Source of the DNA: an uncultured Bacteroidia bacterium
GTDB lineage: Bacteria > Bacteroidota > Bacteroidia > Bacteroidales > UBA932
Direction: 5' to 3'
DNA: 64,000 nt
Assembly: GCA_902778105.1 (NCBI GenBank)
Contig: CACYWN010000011.1
Coordinates: 61,588-125,587, forward strand
The notes under the pieces are model-generated. The model saw only the letters and a list, made by a program, of their open reading frames with translations. It searched no databases and had not been told where the DNA came from. The translations under genes were made by a program, and so were the position numbers. Positions 8,533 to 17,557 of the stretch are shown here, piece after piece. Each line of letters starts with the position of its first letter. The stretch's first letter is position 1.

Positions 8533-10968
8533 TCAGAATTGCCAGGTATAACTCACGGAAGGGACGAAAGGCAGGATGGTCAGCTTGTCCATCACGAGTT
8601 TCGTCTCCGGTTCGGCCTCCGGAGAGGGCCGCTCCGTCTCATAATGGAAGAACACCAGGTTCGGATTGAGCTGCCGATACAGGTTGTACACGCTCAGGCT
8701 CCAGATCCGCTCCCCGTGGCGCTTCTTCTTGTGGAAGTTGGCGCCGACGTTCAGGTGGTGGCTGGGCGGAAGGCGGTAATTGTTCCGGTGCTCCACGAAA
8801 TCGGCGCTGCTCAGCCGGCCATCCGGCCGGAGGATCATCGTCTGCCGCATCGGCAGGGTCGTAGTGCCACCGGTCGCAAAGACGAAGGTGGCGCTCAGGT
8901 CGACACGGGGGGCCACCTGCCAGTTCAGGTTGATGTTGAAGTTGTGCCTGCGGTCGTACTTGTAAGGGAAGCGTTCGCCCAGGTTGATGGTCCCGTCCGG
9001 GAAAAGCCGGTCGGATTTCGCCAGGGTATAGGCCAGCCAGCCGGTCAGCGGGCCGGCCGTCTTCTGGGCGAAGAACTCCAGGCCCATCGCCCGTCCGGCC
9101 CCCATCTCCACCTTGTTCTCCCAACCCGTATTTGTCGCGACCATCAGGGTCCCGTCCTTGTATTCCAGGATGTTGCGCATCGACTTGAAGTACCCCTCGA
9201 CCGAGAACTCCCAGCCCCTGATCCCGTCGAAATACACCCCCGCCGAGAATTGGTCCGAGGTGACCGGCTTGATGTCCCTGGTAATCGGAACCCACAGGTC
9301 GATGGGCAGGGAGACCTGCGCGGAACTCAGCAGGTGGACGTACTGGGCCATCCGGGCATAACCCGCCTTGACGGACCAGCCGCTGTCCCAGGCATATTTG
9401 GCAGACAGGCGGGGCTGCAGGTTCCAGTAGCTTTTCCCATCGGTCCGGAACAGGGAGAGATGGAGTCCCGGATTGACCGTCAGGTGGTCACCAACGGAAA
9501 AGTCATCTTCGGCATACACGGAGAAATCATGTCCCCGGTATGGTTTCGTATTCCCGTATTTCTGTTCTTCCTGCGCTTCTTCATCCCCCTCCTGCGTGAA
9601 AGAAACGGCCGTCAAGGTCTGCGGAATGAAGGTATGATACACATATTCCGCACCGAACTTGACCAGATGACGCGGCGAGGGGACATAGTCGAAGTCCATC
9701 TTCGCGCTCCAGTCCCGGATGCCGGAAATGTAATCGATGTCGAAGTCATAGACATACCGCGACCCGTCATAATCCCTCCCCTGACTCCGCATCCCGGAAT
9801 CCATACTCATCCGGTAATGATTGTAAGCCAGGGTGGTATTGGCAAACAACTGGCTGGAAAACACGTGGTTCCAGCGGAGCGAGACCACATTGTTCCCCCA
9901 GCCGAGCCCGACCCGCGTCCGGTCGAAGCCGTCCGTATCGGAAAACGTCCCTTCCCGCTCGTCGAACCGCAGGTTCATCTGGTCCCGACCGCTGTAAGCC
10001 CCGAGGAAGAAACGGTCCCGGTCGCTCAGGCGCCAGGTGAGTTTTCCATTCAGGTCATAGAAGAAGTAGTTCGCATACATCTCGGTACCCGTCTCGATCC
10101 GTTTCCCGAAATAGCGGATGAGCGGATCGAAAAAGACCGTATGCAGCCCGCGGGCGCTGACGGAATAACTGAGCGTATCCTTGATGATGGGCCCCTCCAG
10201 ATGGAATTTCTCCGTCAGGGCGCCGACGCCGATGCTGCCGTGGGTCTCCCTCATGTTGCCGTCGTTGGTCCGGATGTCGACGATGGAGGACACACGTCCC
10301 CCGTAACGGGCCGGAAAAGACCCTTTGTACAAGGTGACCTTCTTCACCGCTTCCGTCTGGAAAACGGAGAGGATGCCCAGCATGTGGTCCACATTATAGA
10401 CGGGGACGCCGTCCAGCAGGATCAGGTTCTCGTCCGGGCCGCCGCCGCGGACATAAAGTCCCGTGAATCCTTCGTTGCCGCCCTGGACACCCGGCATCAA
10501 CTGGATGGCTTTCAATACGTCGGCCTCGCCGAAGACGACCGGAGTACGCTGGATATGGACGAGCGGGATGTCGATGGCGCCGAGATAGGTGGACTGGATG
10601 CCGGCATCCTTCTGGGCCACGACCGTCGCCTCCCGGATCTCGGCCGATGGTTTGAGGAGGATATTGATGGTGGTATCGCGCTGCAGGTCCAACTCCACGG
10701 CCTGGCTCTCATAGCCTACATAACTGTACTGGAGGGAAACCCTGCCGCAAGGAACGGTCAGGGTGTAATAGCCATAGGCATTGGTCACGGCCCCGGTCGG
10801 GGTTTTCCGGGATGCATCTTCGACGAGGACGCCGGCACCGATCAGGGTTTCACCGGAGCCGGTATCCGTTATATATCCGCTTACGGTGGCGCTTCTCCCC
10901 ATCTGGCCCCGGGAGGGCAGGACAGCCAGGAATACCGCAGCCAGGAGCAGGACGATCTTTTTGTTCAT
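8533..10968 (-). CDS. TonB-dependent receptor with carboxypeptidase-regulatory-like domain
   Basis: The 811-residue outer-membrane receptor has a signal peptide (LLLAAVFLAVLPSRGQ), a CarboxypepD_reg-like domain (about residues 28-115), a plug domain (about 125-235, with YVRGGGPDENLILLDGVPVYN) and a 22-stranded-type barrel ending in aromatic VSYTWQF. It should import a TonB-energised ligand together with the downstream DUF4249 lipoprotein. It lacks a SusC-like signature and has no SusD partner nearby, so a glycan role is not supported. prsW lies 39 nt upstream. Confidence 0.9.
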   Translation of the reverse strand: MNKKIVLLLAAVFLAVLPSRGQMGRSATVSGYITDTGSGETLIGAGVLVEDASRKTPTGAVTNAYGYYTLTVPCGRVSLQYSYVGYESQAVELDLQRDTTINILLKPSAEIREATVVAQKDAGIQSTYLGAIDIPLVHIQRTPVVFGEADVLKAIQLMPGVQGGNEGFTGLYVRGGGPDENLILLDGVPVYNVDHMLGILSVFQTEAVKKVTLYKGSFPARYGGRVSSIVDIRTNDGNMRETHGSIGVGALTEKFHLEGPIIKDTLSYSVSARGLHTVFFDPLIRYFGKRIETGTEMYANYFFYDLNGKLTWRLSDRDRFFLGAYSGRDQMNLRFDEREGTFSDTDGFDRTRVGLGWGNNVVSLRWNHVFSSQLFANTTLAYNHYRMSMDSGMRSQGRDYDGSRYVYDFDIDYISGIRDWSAKMDFDYVPSPRHLVKFGAEYVYHTFIPQTLTAVSFTQEGDEEAQEEQKYGNTKPYRGHDFSVYAEDDFSVGDHLTVNPGLHLSLFRTDGKSYWNLQPRLSAKYAWDSGWSVKAGYARMAQYVHLLSSAQVSLPIDLWVPITRDIKPVTSDQFSAGVYFDGIRGWEFSVEGYFKSMRNILEYKDGTLMVATNTGWENKVEMGAGRAMGLEFFAQKTAGPLTGWLAYTLAKSDRLFPDGTINLGERFPYKYDRRHNFNINLNWQVAPRVDLSATFVFATGGTTTLPMRQTMILRPDGRLSSADFVEHRNNYRLPPSHHLNVGANFHKKKRHGERIWSLSVYNLYRQLNPNLVFFHYETERPSPEAEPETKLVMDKLTILPFVPSVSYTWQF

Positions 10969-11007
10969 ATCATTGAAATCCCGGCCGGGACGGAATCTTG
11001 CATGTGC

Positions 11008-11739
11008 CTACTGCTCGTCGACGCCTCCGCCCGTGGAATAATCGGAAGCATCGGCAATCAAGTGCTTCTGCATCCCTTGCCGGGCCCATTTCACCATCTG
11101 GAAGCAGAAAAGGAGGATGGCGATGGTGATGGCAGCGCTCAGCTGGGGCGTGACGGCGGACATCATCGCGACCGTATCGTAGATACCGTGGGCCAGCACC
11201 GGATAGAGCCACATCTTGACGGCGGCACCCGGGGCACGATACCTGTCGAAATGATTGAGAGAGAAGAAATAGCCCATCAGGACGGCAAAGCCGAAATGGC
11301 CCGGAATGGCGGTAAGGGAGCGCCCGATGCCGGTGGTCACCCAGTCGGTCCCGGCGGCGAACAGATACTCGACGTTCTCGAAGGCCGCAAAGCCCATGCC
11401 CACGCTGACCGCATACACGATCCCGTCCATCCGCTCATCGAAATAGGGATTCTTCCGCAGGAAAAGCCACAGGCAGAAGAGCTTGGCCGTCTCCTCCGGG
11501 ATGGCCGCCCCAAAGAAAGCCTGACGGAAAGCATCCCAGAAGGAATGGATCTCCTCCGGAAACAGTCCCAGGTTCAGCGCTGGAACGGAAATGAAGAACG
11601 AGCAGAAGACGGAAAGGCAGCCGAACAGGAAACCTTTCGCAACCATCTTCACGGGCTCCCGCTGCATCTTGTCCTGCTGGTAGGTGTAGAAAAGGAGGAT
11701 CAGGGCCGGCAGGACGGCCAGGGCGATTACGTTAATCAT
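11008..11739 (-). CDS. prsW: PrsW family intramembrane metalloprotease
   Basis: The 243-residue polytopic membrane protein has the PrsW motifs: PEETAKL (paired Glu), then AFENVEY, HFGFAVLMGYFF and AHGIYDT, which supply the Glu and His residues of the intramembrane zinc protease. In Bacillus, PrsW cleaves an anti-sigma factor; here no target is evident nearby, although an ECF sigma unit lies about 5 kb away. It overlaps trmO by 8 nt and precedes the TonB receptor in the same direction. Confidence 0.85.
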   Translation of the reverse strand: MINVIALAVLPALILLFYTYQQDKMQREPVKMVAKGFLFGCLSVFCSFFISVPALNLGLFPEEIHSFWDAFRQAFFGAAIPEETAKLFCLWLFLRKNPYFDERMDGIVYAVSVGMGFAAFENVEYLFAAGTDWVTTGIGRSLTAIPGHFGFAVLMGYFFSLNHFDRYRAPGAAVKMWLYPVLAHGIYDTVAMMSAVTPQLSAAITIAILLFCFQMVKWARQGMQKHLIADASDYSTGGGVDEQ

Positions 11740-12388
11740 AGTCGATGACTGTCAAGATATCGTTTTCAACACGGAAATGCACCTCTTTCCCGGCAAAGGG
11801 CATCCCATATACTTTTCCAGGGTCATCCTGGTAGGCGGGACGCGGGTCCAGGGAAAGGATTCCAACCAGGGCCTCCCGCTTTTCCGGACTGATGAGCAAG
11901 GTATCCGGGATCCGCACCTCCAGCGTCGCTTCCGGAGCACCGTTCACGAATCCGCTCCGGGCATCCGGGAAACTGTCCGCGTATGGAATGTACGGCTTGA
12001 TGTCATACACGGGCGTTCCATCCATCAGGTCCGCTCCCTTTACGAGCAGATCGAACCCGTCGACCCCTTCCAGTTCCACGCAGGAAAGGCCCAGCGGATT
12101 GGGCCGGAAAGGAGACCGCGTTGCCCAGACCCCCATCGCCGTATTGCCCCCCAGGCGGGGCGGTCGGACCGTCGGCTGCCAGTCCCCTTTCGCCGGCTTG
12201 TTCGCGGAGAAACCCCATATCAGCCAGACCCGGTCGAAACCGTCCAGCCCACGCAGGGCTTCCCGGTTACGGAATGCGGGCTCGAACACGATGCGCCCGC
12301 GCAAGGACGGGACGAGCCCGCTCTGGCGCGGAATGCCGAACTTGGAGCCGAGGGCCCCTTGGTAATGGGCTACCGGTCTGAGTTCCAT
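11732..12388 (-). CDS. trmO: tRNA (N6-threonylcarbamoyladenosine37-N6)-methyltransferase TrmO
   Basis: The 218-residue protein matches the TrmO (YaeB/TsaA) family: an N-terminal SAM-binding beta-barrel with IPRQSGLVPSLRGRIVF, the GLDGFDRVWLIWGFS block and the signature FRPNPLGLSCVELEG. It methylates t6A37 of certain tRNAs with S-adenosylmethionine. It lies directly behind the GH106-like lipoprotein gene and overlaps prsW, a chance-looking operon of unrelated functions. Confidence 0.93.
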   Translation of the reverse strand: MELRPVAHYQGALGSKFGIPRQSGLVPSLRGRIVFEPAFRNREALRGLDGFDRVWLIWGFSANKPAKGDWQPTVRPPRLGGNTAMGVWATRSPFRPNPLGLSCVELEGVDGFDLLVKGADLMDGTPVYDIKPYIPYADSFPDARSGFVNGAPEATLEVRIPDTLLISPEKREALVGILSLDPRPAYQDDPGKVYGMPFAGKEVHFRVENDILTVIDYD

Positions 12389-13246
12389 CTATTTAACCTT
12401 CAATTTCCTCCGGTCCGCAAAGGAAGCGAAGACAATGAACGTTTCGTCGCCCGGGACGGTGTTGAACGTTACCCGGGTCCCGCGTTTGCTCATCTTGTAG
12501 GAAACCGGCCTGATCTCGCCCGAATCCGGGTTCCACTGCAGCGGCTGACGCCCACGGACCCGGAAGCGGACCTTGGCAGGCCCCGAATGGTACCCCGTGT
12601 TGCAGATCCGGTAGATCTCCGCATCGGGAAGATGCCTATGCTGGAAGGCAAGGCCTTCCACCTTGGTCTTCATGTCCGGCCGGACGCCGGCGGCCTTGAG
12701 GATGGATTTCACCGTCTTGCCGGACATCACGTTTCCCGACAGCCACACTTTCTCCACCGTCCGCAGGAACACCTCGCTGTCCGTATCCAGGCATTCAGAC
12801 GGTTTCATCCCGCCGATGAAGGCACCCTGGGACGCGAGTTCCGCGATCCGGTCCAGCACGGCCTTGGACATCCGGCTGTCCTGGAGATACAACAGGCGCC
12901 CGTTGAGGCCGCCGTCGGTATATAGCCGTCTTGAACGGGTGTGGAGGCTGTCTTTCAGCACGGAAGTGTCGATGGATTCGCAGGAAAAGCCGTAGGGAAC
13001 GGAAGGCTGTTTGAACAGGCTGTCCCCCACTTCCCCCCGATAGACGATGATATCGGCCACCGGAACACCCTGTCCCATCAGGTATGCGGTCCTTCCCCCG
13101 GGAAGGGAATCCGGAACCGAGACGAACCCCGCCTCCAGGGCGGCGAGCGCCTTCTCCGACGCGGCGATGTCGATATGGTCGTACCGGCTGCGGCCGCAAC
13201 CGGCCAGGACGGCGACTGTAAGGACTCCGATGAGCAGTCTTTTCAT
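12389..13246 (-). CDS. Lipoprotein resembling the C-terminal half of GH106 (catalytic domain absent)
   Basis: The 285-residue protein starts with a lipoprotein signal ([10 protein letters not shown]). After a short linker it reads like the C-terminal part of GH106 alpha-L-rhamnosidases: a glutaminase-like module with [33 protein letters not shown] and [12 protein letters not shown], followed by a beta-sandwich with [11 protein letters not shown] and [13 protein letters not shown]. The N-terminal catalytic barrel of the usual roughly 1000-residue enzyme is missing, yet the signal peptide is intact, so this is either a non-catalytic derivative or a domain that stands alone. The start at 13246 is set by the signal peptide. 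The family match is by eye. Confidence 0.55.
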   Translation of the reverse strand: MKRLLIGVLTVAVLAGCGRSRYDHIDIAASEKALAALEAGFVSVPDSLPGGRTAYLMGQGVPVADIIVYRGEVGDSLFKQPSVPYGFSCESIDTSVLKDSLHTRSRRLYTDGGLNGRLLYLQDSRMSKAVLDRIAELASQGAFIGGMKPSECLDTDSEVFLRTVEKVWLSGNVMSGKTVKSILKAAGVRPDMKTKVEGLAFQHRHLPDAEIYRICNTGYHSGPAKVRFRVRGRQPLQWNPDSGEIRPVSYKMSKRGTRVTFNTVPGDETFIVFASFADRRKLKVK

Positions 13247-13299
13247 CTTCCTATTCTTCTTTATCCATACAAATGTAAGGATTATTCCCTTTTTTTGCG

Positions 13300-13307
13300 T
13301 ATTTTTG
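13300..13307 (+). promoter_or_regulatory. Probable -7 box of gpmA
   Basis: TATTTTTG matches TAnnTTTG 30 nt before the gpmA ATG. No convincing TTG lies 19-21 bp upstream, so only the -7 element is claimed. Confidence 0.5.
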
Positions 13308-13337
13308 CGTGTTAAATCGCACAAAAACAACCTGTCA

Positions 13338-14084
13338 ATGAAAAGAATCGTATTAGTTCGCCACGGCGAGAGTGTCTGGAACAAGGAGAACCGTTTCACC
13401 GGATGGACCGACGTGGACCTGAGCCCCAAGGGCGTGGAAGAGGCCGTCGAGGCCGGTAAGCTCCTCAAAGCCGAAGGTTTCACTTTCGGAAAGGCTTATA
13501 CCTCCTACCTCAAGCGGGCCGTCAAGACCCTCAACAACATCCTGGACCAGATGGACCTGGACTGGATTCCCGTGGAGAAGAGCTGGCGCCTCAACGAGAA
13601 GCACTACGGCAACCTCCAGGGCCTGAACAAGGCCGAGACCGCCGAGAAATACGGTGACGCCCAGGTGAAGATCTGGCGCCGCAGCTTCGACGTCGCTCCG
13701 CTCCCCCTCGGTGAGGATGACGAGCGCAACCCGAAGTTCGACCCCCGCTATGCCGGAGTCGCCGACAGCGACCTTCCGCGCACCGAATCCCTGAAGGATG
13801 CCATCGCCCGTGCCGTCCCGTACTGGAAGGAAGTCATCTTCCCGAACCTCGCCACCGAGGACAGTCTCATCGTCGTCGCCCACGGCAACTCCCTCCGCGG
13901 CATCATCAAGTACCTGAAGAACATCTCCGACGAGGACATCATCGGCCTGAACCTGCCGACCGCCGTCCCGTACGTGTTCGAGTTCGAAGACGGCAAGCTC
14001 GTCAAGGATTACTTCCTGGGCGACCAGGAGGCCATCGCCGCCAAGATGAACGCCGTCGCCAACCAGGGCAAGGCGCAGAAATAA
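13338..14084 (+). CDS. gpmA: 2,3-bisphosphoglycerate-dependent phosphoglycerate mutase
   Basis: The 248-residue enzyme interconverts 3- and 2-phosphoglycerate in glycolysis. It carries the histidine-phosphatase motif RHGES at residues 8-12 (phospho-accepting His9), [15 protein letters not shown], the RRSFDVAP block and the second His in [10 protein letters not shown]. Its length is normal for dPGM. The start is the ATG at 13338 that begins the conserved [11 protein letters not shown]; the longer frame runs into the divergent gene. The next gene follows after 1 nt and is probably cotranscribed. Confidence 0.96.
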   Translation: MKRIVLVRHGESVWNKENRFTGWTDVDLSPKGVEEAVEAGKLLKAEGFTFGKAYTSYLKRAVKTLNNILDQMDLDWIPVEKSWRLNEKHYGNLQGLNKAETAEKYGDAQVKIWRRSFDVAPLPLGEDDERNPKFDPRYAGVADSDLPRTESLKDAIARAVPYWKEVIFPNLATEDSLIVVAHGNSLRGIIKYLKNISDEDIIGLNLPTAVPYVFEFEDGKLVKDYFLGDQEAIAAKMNAVANQGKAQK

Positions 14085-14085
14085 G

Positions 14086-14736
14086 GTGAACCGCTTCTTG
14101 GAAAAAGTAGGCGTCTCCATCGCCTCCCGCATCGGAATCACGGCCGCAATCGCTCTGATTGCGGCCGCGCTTCTGGGTGGCGGTTACTGGTGGCTCAGAA
14201 CAAAGGCACCCCGCGACACGGTCAAGGCGAAGGAAACCGGTGTGAAGGTGGACGTGGAGCAACTCTCCTTCTACGGAGACCGGAACGTCCGGGTGGATGG
14301 AACGGTCTTCCGCCCGTCGGAGACGCTTGACGCCAAGCTACCCGCCGTGATTTACTGTCAGGACAGGTCTTACGGGGAAAGTTGGTGCCGTTCCCTTGCC
14401 GGGAGCGGTGTCGTGGCCTATTGCTTTGATTTCCAGGGAGACGGCGAAAAAGCCCGGGAAAAGGATCTGGAGACGGTTCTGAAGGGTATCCGGAATCTGC
14501 GTCACGTGGACAGGGACAAGGTCTATCTCCTGGGCGAAGCGAACGGATGCCTGACCGCCTGCACCATCGCTTTTGAGAATCCCAAGAGAATCAAAGGACT
14601 GATCCTCGTCTCCCCCGGATTCAACCCGCTGGAAATCAGCCGGAAAGCGAAACGGTACAACGGCACCGTCCTCATCGTGGACGATGCGCAGGGGCGCAAA
14701 GCGAATCTGGAGGAGATCCGGGACTTCGTCTATTGA
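14086..14736 (+). CDS. Membrane-anchored alpha/beta-hydrolase-like protein with altered active site
   Basis: The 216-residue protein uses a GTG start 1 nt after the gpmA stop. It has an N-terminal transmembrane helix (about residues 18-37) and a truncated alpha/beta-hydrolase domain. The nucleophile elbow reads GEANG where active enzymes have GxSxG, so the catalytic Ser is replaced by Ala. The chain ends soon after a possible acid (IVDDAQG), and no catalytic His is visible. It is likely a non-enzymatic relative or a decayed esterase. It converges on the next gene with a 7-nt overlap. Confidence 0.6.
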   Translation: MNRFLEKVGVSIASRIGITAAIALIAAALLGGGYWWLRTKAPRDTVKAKETGVKVDVEQLSFYGDRNVRVDGTVFRPSETLDAKLPAVIYCQDRSYGESWCRSLAGSGVVAYCFDFQGDGEKAREKDLETVLKGIRNLRHVDRDKVYLLGEANGCLTACTIAFENPKRIKGLILVSPGFNPLEISRKAKRYNGTVLIVDDAQGRKANLEEIRDFVY

Positions 14737-15719
14737 CCGCCCAGGCGGCCGAAGAAGGTGAGCACGTCGGCCCAGGTGCGCAGCGGGTCTTCCCCGAAGG
14801 TCAGAACCGTTCCCATGAACCCGTCGCATCCTTTCCGGGAGAGGAGATAATCCCCCATGAGCAAGTCCGGGTGGTTGCCGACGATGACACGGTTCCAGGC
14901 AGGGACGCCCAGGTGGGTTTCCGCCCAGCGGACGTTCTCTCCCCACAGTTCCGGTTTGTTCGGATCCTCCCGGCAGACGATGTAGGTATCATACCATTCC
15001 GACAGCTTATTGAATACCTTGAAGGCCTCCCCGATGGGGAGGTCGTTCCGTGTATCCCGGAGGACATCGTCCAGTTCCACCAGCAGCGTCCGCTTGGAGC
15101 GTCCTTCCTGACGGTCATCGATCCACTGCATGACGGGAAGCAGGGCCCATAGGAAAGTATGGTCGTTGAGCTGATGTTCACCGTCGAAATGCAGGGACTG
15201 CGGATAATGGGCGGCGAACTCGTCAAAACAGTTCACCAGCGTGTCCTTCGTTCCGAACAGGCCGAACACCCGTTCCGGTTCCACTACGGAAAACCGGGCG
15301 TCGGAAACGGTCCTGTACTCCTCCACAAGGGCTTTCGTGACCATGAAGGAAGTCTGCCCGTCCTTGCGGGCCGCGTGAAAGTCCTGCTTCCCCAAACCGT
15401 TGTTTTTCAGGATGGTATCGGCCAGGTGCATCGCCGGATTCACGCAAATGCGGTCGAAACCGGTCAGCTGTTCCGTATACATGCCGCCCATGGAAGTTCC
15501 CACGATCAGATCCGGATTCTCCCGGGTGCAGACGTCCTTCAACAGCCGGATCGCCTCATGCGGATCCACGGGCAGGTCCGGAGCGATCACCGTCGCCTGC
15601 GGCAGCAGCAGCCGCATCCGCCCCACCGTCCCGCTGGAGCCGGACGAGGCAAAACCGTGGACATAGAGGATCTTCTTGCCGGCGAAAAGTGCCGGCCGCG
15701 CATATTCATACAATTCCAT
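14730..15719 (-). CDS. YqiA/YcfP-type esterase fused to an NT5C-like HAD domain
   Basis: The 329-residue protein has two parts. Residues 1 to about 205 form a UPF0227-type alpha/beta hydrolase with VHGFASSGSSGT, the nucleophile elbow GTSMGG, an Asp in FGTKDTLV and a His in DGEHQL. Residues from about 210 resemble 5'(3')-deoxyribonucleotidases: RTLLVELDDVL at motif I and MGDYLLSRKG...GFMGTVLTFGED at motif IV. The first motif-I Asp is Glu and the motif-IV acidic pair is gone, so the HAD half is probably not a phosphatase. The start at 15719 is the ATG before ARPALFAGKKILYVHG. Confidence 0.7.
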   Translation of the reverse strand: MELYEYARPALFAGKKILYVHGFASSGSSGTVGRMRLLLPQATVIAPDLPVDPHEAIRLLKDVCTRENPDLIVGTSMGGMYTEQLTGFDRICVNPAMHLADTILKNNGLGKQDFHAARKDGQTSFMVTKALVEEYRTVSDARFSVVEPERVFGLFGTKDTLVNCFDEFAAHYPQSLHFDGEHQLNDHTFLWALLPVMQWIDDRQEGRSKRTLLVELDDVLRDTRNDLPIGEAFKVFNKLSEWYDTYIVCREDPNKPELWGENVRWAETHLGVPAWNRVIVGNHPDLLMGDYLLSRKGCDGFMGTVLTFGEDPLRTWADVLTFFGRLGGQ

Positions 15720-15735
15720 ACTGCGAAGGTACGGA

Positions 15736-17004
15736 TTATTCCCCGAAATTGAAACGGATACCCAGCGACAGATTGTAATGCAGGGGCTTTTCCGTATAGG
15801 CCGAACGGACAGCCGCGCCGTTGTCGAAATGGTATTCCACGCCGGGGGCGAAATAAACGCCGAGGAAGCGGTTGAAACGGTACTCAGCCCCGGCGGAGGC
15901 CCCGACGGACCAGAGCAGTCCCCCCGTATCCGGTTTCCCGTCCGTCGTTTCCTCCAGATGGTCCCCGATATAGGATTCGGTCCGGCTGGAGGCCAGCAAT
16001 CCCTTTTCCACCATTCCACCGGCTCCAGCATAGAGCCGGAGATTCTTCCAAGGATGGAAGCCGGCTTCCAGGCGGAGCGGAACGCCCAGATAGCCCAAAT
16101 CCTGTTTGACGACGGTCCGAGTGCCGACGGTGGATTCCTCGAAATCGCTGGAAAGGGCCGTCCAGTTGAGTCCGCTCGAGAGGCTCAGGTGCGGAGTCAT
16201 CCGCCAGGCGACCGTAATCCCCGTCCGGATGGGGGAATGATGACGGGCATCGAACGACGAAGCGCGATTGGCGGAGAGCATCCGGACCAGGCCGCCCGGC
16301 GCCATCTCCGTCCCGGGTTGCACTGATCGGGTCGACAGCTGATCGGTATGGGTCATTCCATAACCCTGCGACTGCTCACCCGCAGCCTGTCCCCCTTCGT
16401 TGTACACGCCGACAGAAAACCGGGGCGAAGACGTAGCATTCCTTACTTCCGTCACCGGCTCGTCAGGAATGGGTATAACCACCTCGGATGAAATACTAAC
16501 AACATCTTCCTCAGTCACTTCCGCATCTGATTCATCCGTCGCTTCCACAACTGTTTCCACAGGTTTTACCTGAGATGGAATCTCTGCGGGGACCTCCTTC
16601 GCTTCCGCCAGCAGGGGACGACGGGAAGCGACGGCAAAAGCAGCCGGCCGGGAGGCGGTTGCTTCGACCGGCTCAGCAACCGGCTCAGCAACCGGCTCAG
16701 CAACCAGTTCCATGTCATTTCCGGATTCGACCGGAGTCCTGCGGGCCGTATCGACTTGAACCGACTGTGCGTAGCGGTCCGTGTTCTCAGGTTGTTCGGA
16801 AGTCCTCCGGGTAGGCAGGAAGACGCCGAGGGCGACCGCAGCAGCGGCGGCCAGGCCCGACAGCAGCCAGACGGGGAGCAAATTCCTGCGCTTGCTCCCG
16901 GCAATCCCCTGCTCTATCCCTTCCCAAAGCCCCTCCGGCTCCGGGACGGAATAGTCCGAGAAGCGTTTCCGCAGTTTGTCTTTCCACGTGTTATCCATTG
17001 TCAT
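15736..17004 (-). CDS. Anti-sigma-like inner-membrane segment fused to an outer-membrane beta-barrel domain
   Basis: The protein of about 422 residues begins with a 45-residue cytoplasmic region (WKDKLRKRFSDYSVPEPEGLWEGIEQGI), then one transmembrane helix (LLPVWLLSGLAAAAAVALGVFL), a long Glu/Val/Thr/Pro-rich linker containing four AEPV units, and a C-terminal porin-family barrel-like domain ending in IRFNFGE. The gene follows and overlaps an ECF sigma factor, a very common Bacteroidetes pair, and the short N-terminus may bind that sigma. The start at 17004 (MTMDNTW) is taken; 16998 is the alternative. The topology, spanning both membranes, is inferred. Confidence 0.65.
   Translation of the reverse strand: MTMDNTWKDKLRKRFSDYSVPEPEGLWEGIEQGIAGSKRRNLLPVWLLSGLAAAAAVALGVFLPTRRTSEQPENTDRYAQSVQVDTARRTPVESGNDMELVAEPVAEPVAEPVEATASRPAAFAVASRRPLLAEAKEVPAEIPSQVKPVETVVEATDESDAEVTEEDVVSISSEVVIPIPDEPVTEVRNATSSPRFSVGVYNEGGQAAGEQSQGYGMTHTDQLSTRSVQPGTEMAPGGLVRMLSANRASSFDARHHSPIRTGITVAWRMTPHLSLSSGLNWTALSSDFEESTVGTRTVVKQDLGYLGVPLRLEAGFHPWKNLRLYAGAGGMVEKGLLASSRTESYIGDHLEETTDGKPDTGGLLWSVGASAGAEYRFNRFLGVYFAPGVEYHFDNGAAVRSAYTEKPLHYNLSLGIRFNFGE
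16668..16703. repeat. Three tandem 12-bp repeats encoding AEPV
   Basis: CCGGCTCAGCAA occurs three times in a row (16668-16679, 16680-16691, 16692-16703) with a diverged copy beside it. In the minus-strand gene it encodes the linker tetrapeptide AEPV, and copy number could vary by slippage without breaking the frame. Confidence 0.9.
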
Positions 17005-17557
17005 GCAATCTGATGTATTCCTTGATCCACCGGGCCAGCAGCGCTTTCGCATGGTACAGCTGGCTGGCGGAACTGTTTTCCTTGATACCCAGCAGGGAGG
17101 CGATCTCCTTGTGGGACTTGTCCTCGAAGACAAAAAGGTTGAAGACGGTCCGGTAGCCGTCCGGAAGTCTCCGGATCATCTCGTGGATGACCGGCAGCGG
17201 AACGGCGTCGAAGGACGGTTCCTCCTCATCCGGCCGGTCAGGCAGCGTCTCTACAAGCGGCAAGGCCTTCTTGCGCCGGAGTGCCTTCAGGGAATCATTG
17301 ACGACAATCCGCGTCATCCATGCCTTCAAGGATCCTTCCCCCCGGTAGGAGAAGCGGTCCATTGACTGGAATATCTTGATGAACGCCTCCTGTAAGATGT
17401 CCTTTACGGAATCGTCATCCGGGATATACCGGGCGCACACGGCCGTAAGATACCCCACGTACTGGCCGTAGAGCGTCTTCATCGCGGCTTTGTCGTGCTG
17501 GAGGACCTTCCGGACGAGGTCCTGTTCCGACCCGCTATTTCGGGCTCCGGTAGTCAA
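16991..17557 (-). CDS. ECF-type RNA polymerase sigma factor
   Basis: The 188-residue sigma-70 family protein has region 2 (DSVKDILQEAFIKIFQSMDRFSYRGEGSLKAWMTRIVVNDSLKALRRKK) and region 4 (MIRRLPDGYRTVFNLFVFEDKSHKEIASLLGIKENSSASQLYHAKALL) of the ECF group. No ATG lies at the family's usual position; the best start is a TTG at 17557 inside the 3' end of the NigD-like gene (23-nt overlap), implying low or coupled translation. The following gene probably supplies its regulator. Confidence 0.88.
   Translation of the reverse strand: MTTGARNSGSEQDLVRKVLQHDKAAMKTLYGQYVGYLTAVCARYIPDDDSVKDILQEAFIKIFQSMDRFSYRGEGSLKAWMTRIVVNDSLKALRRKKALPLVETLPDRPDEEEPSFDAVPLPVIHEMIRRLPDGYRTVFNLFVFEDKSHKEIASLLGIKENSSASQLYHAKALLARWIKEYIRLHDNG

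Noticed and set aside
8539-11748. Uninterrupted plus-strand frame of over 1000 codons opposite the TonB receptor and prsW
   Set aside because: It is antisense to well-supported genes, has no domain or signal peptide, and is typical of GC-rich codon use, which removes stops from the opposite strand.
16668-16703. CRISPR-like or minisatellite array
   Set aside because: Three 12-bp in-frame repeats without spacers are a coding linker repeat, not CRISPR.
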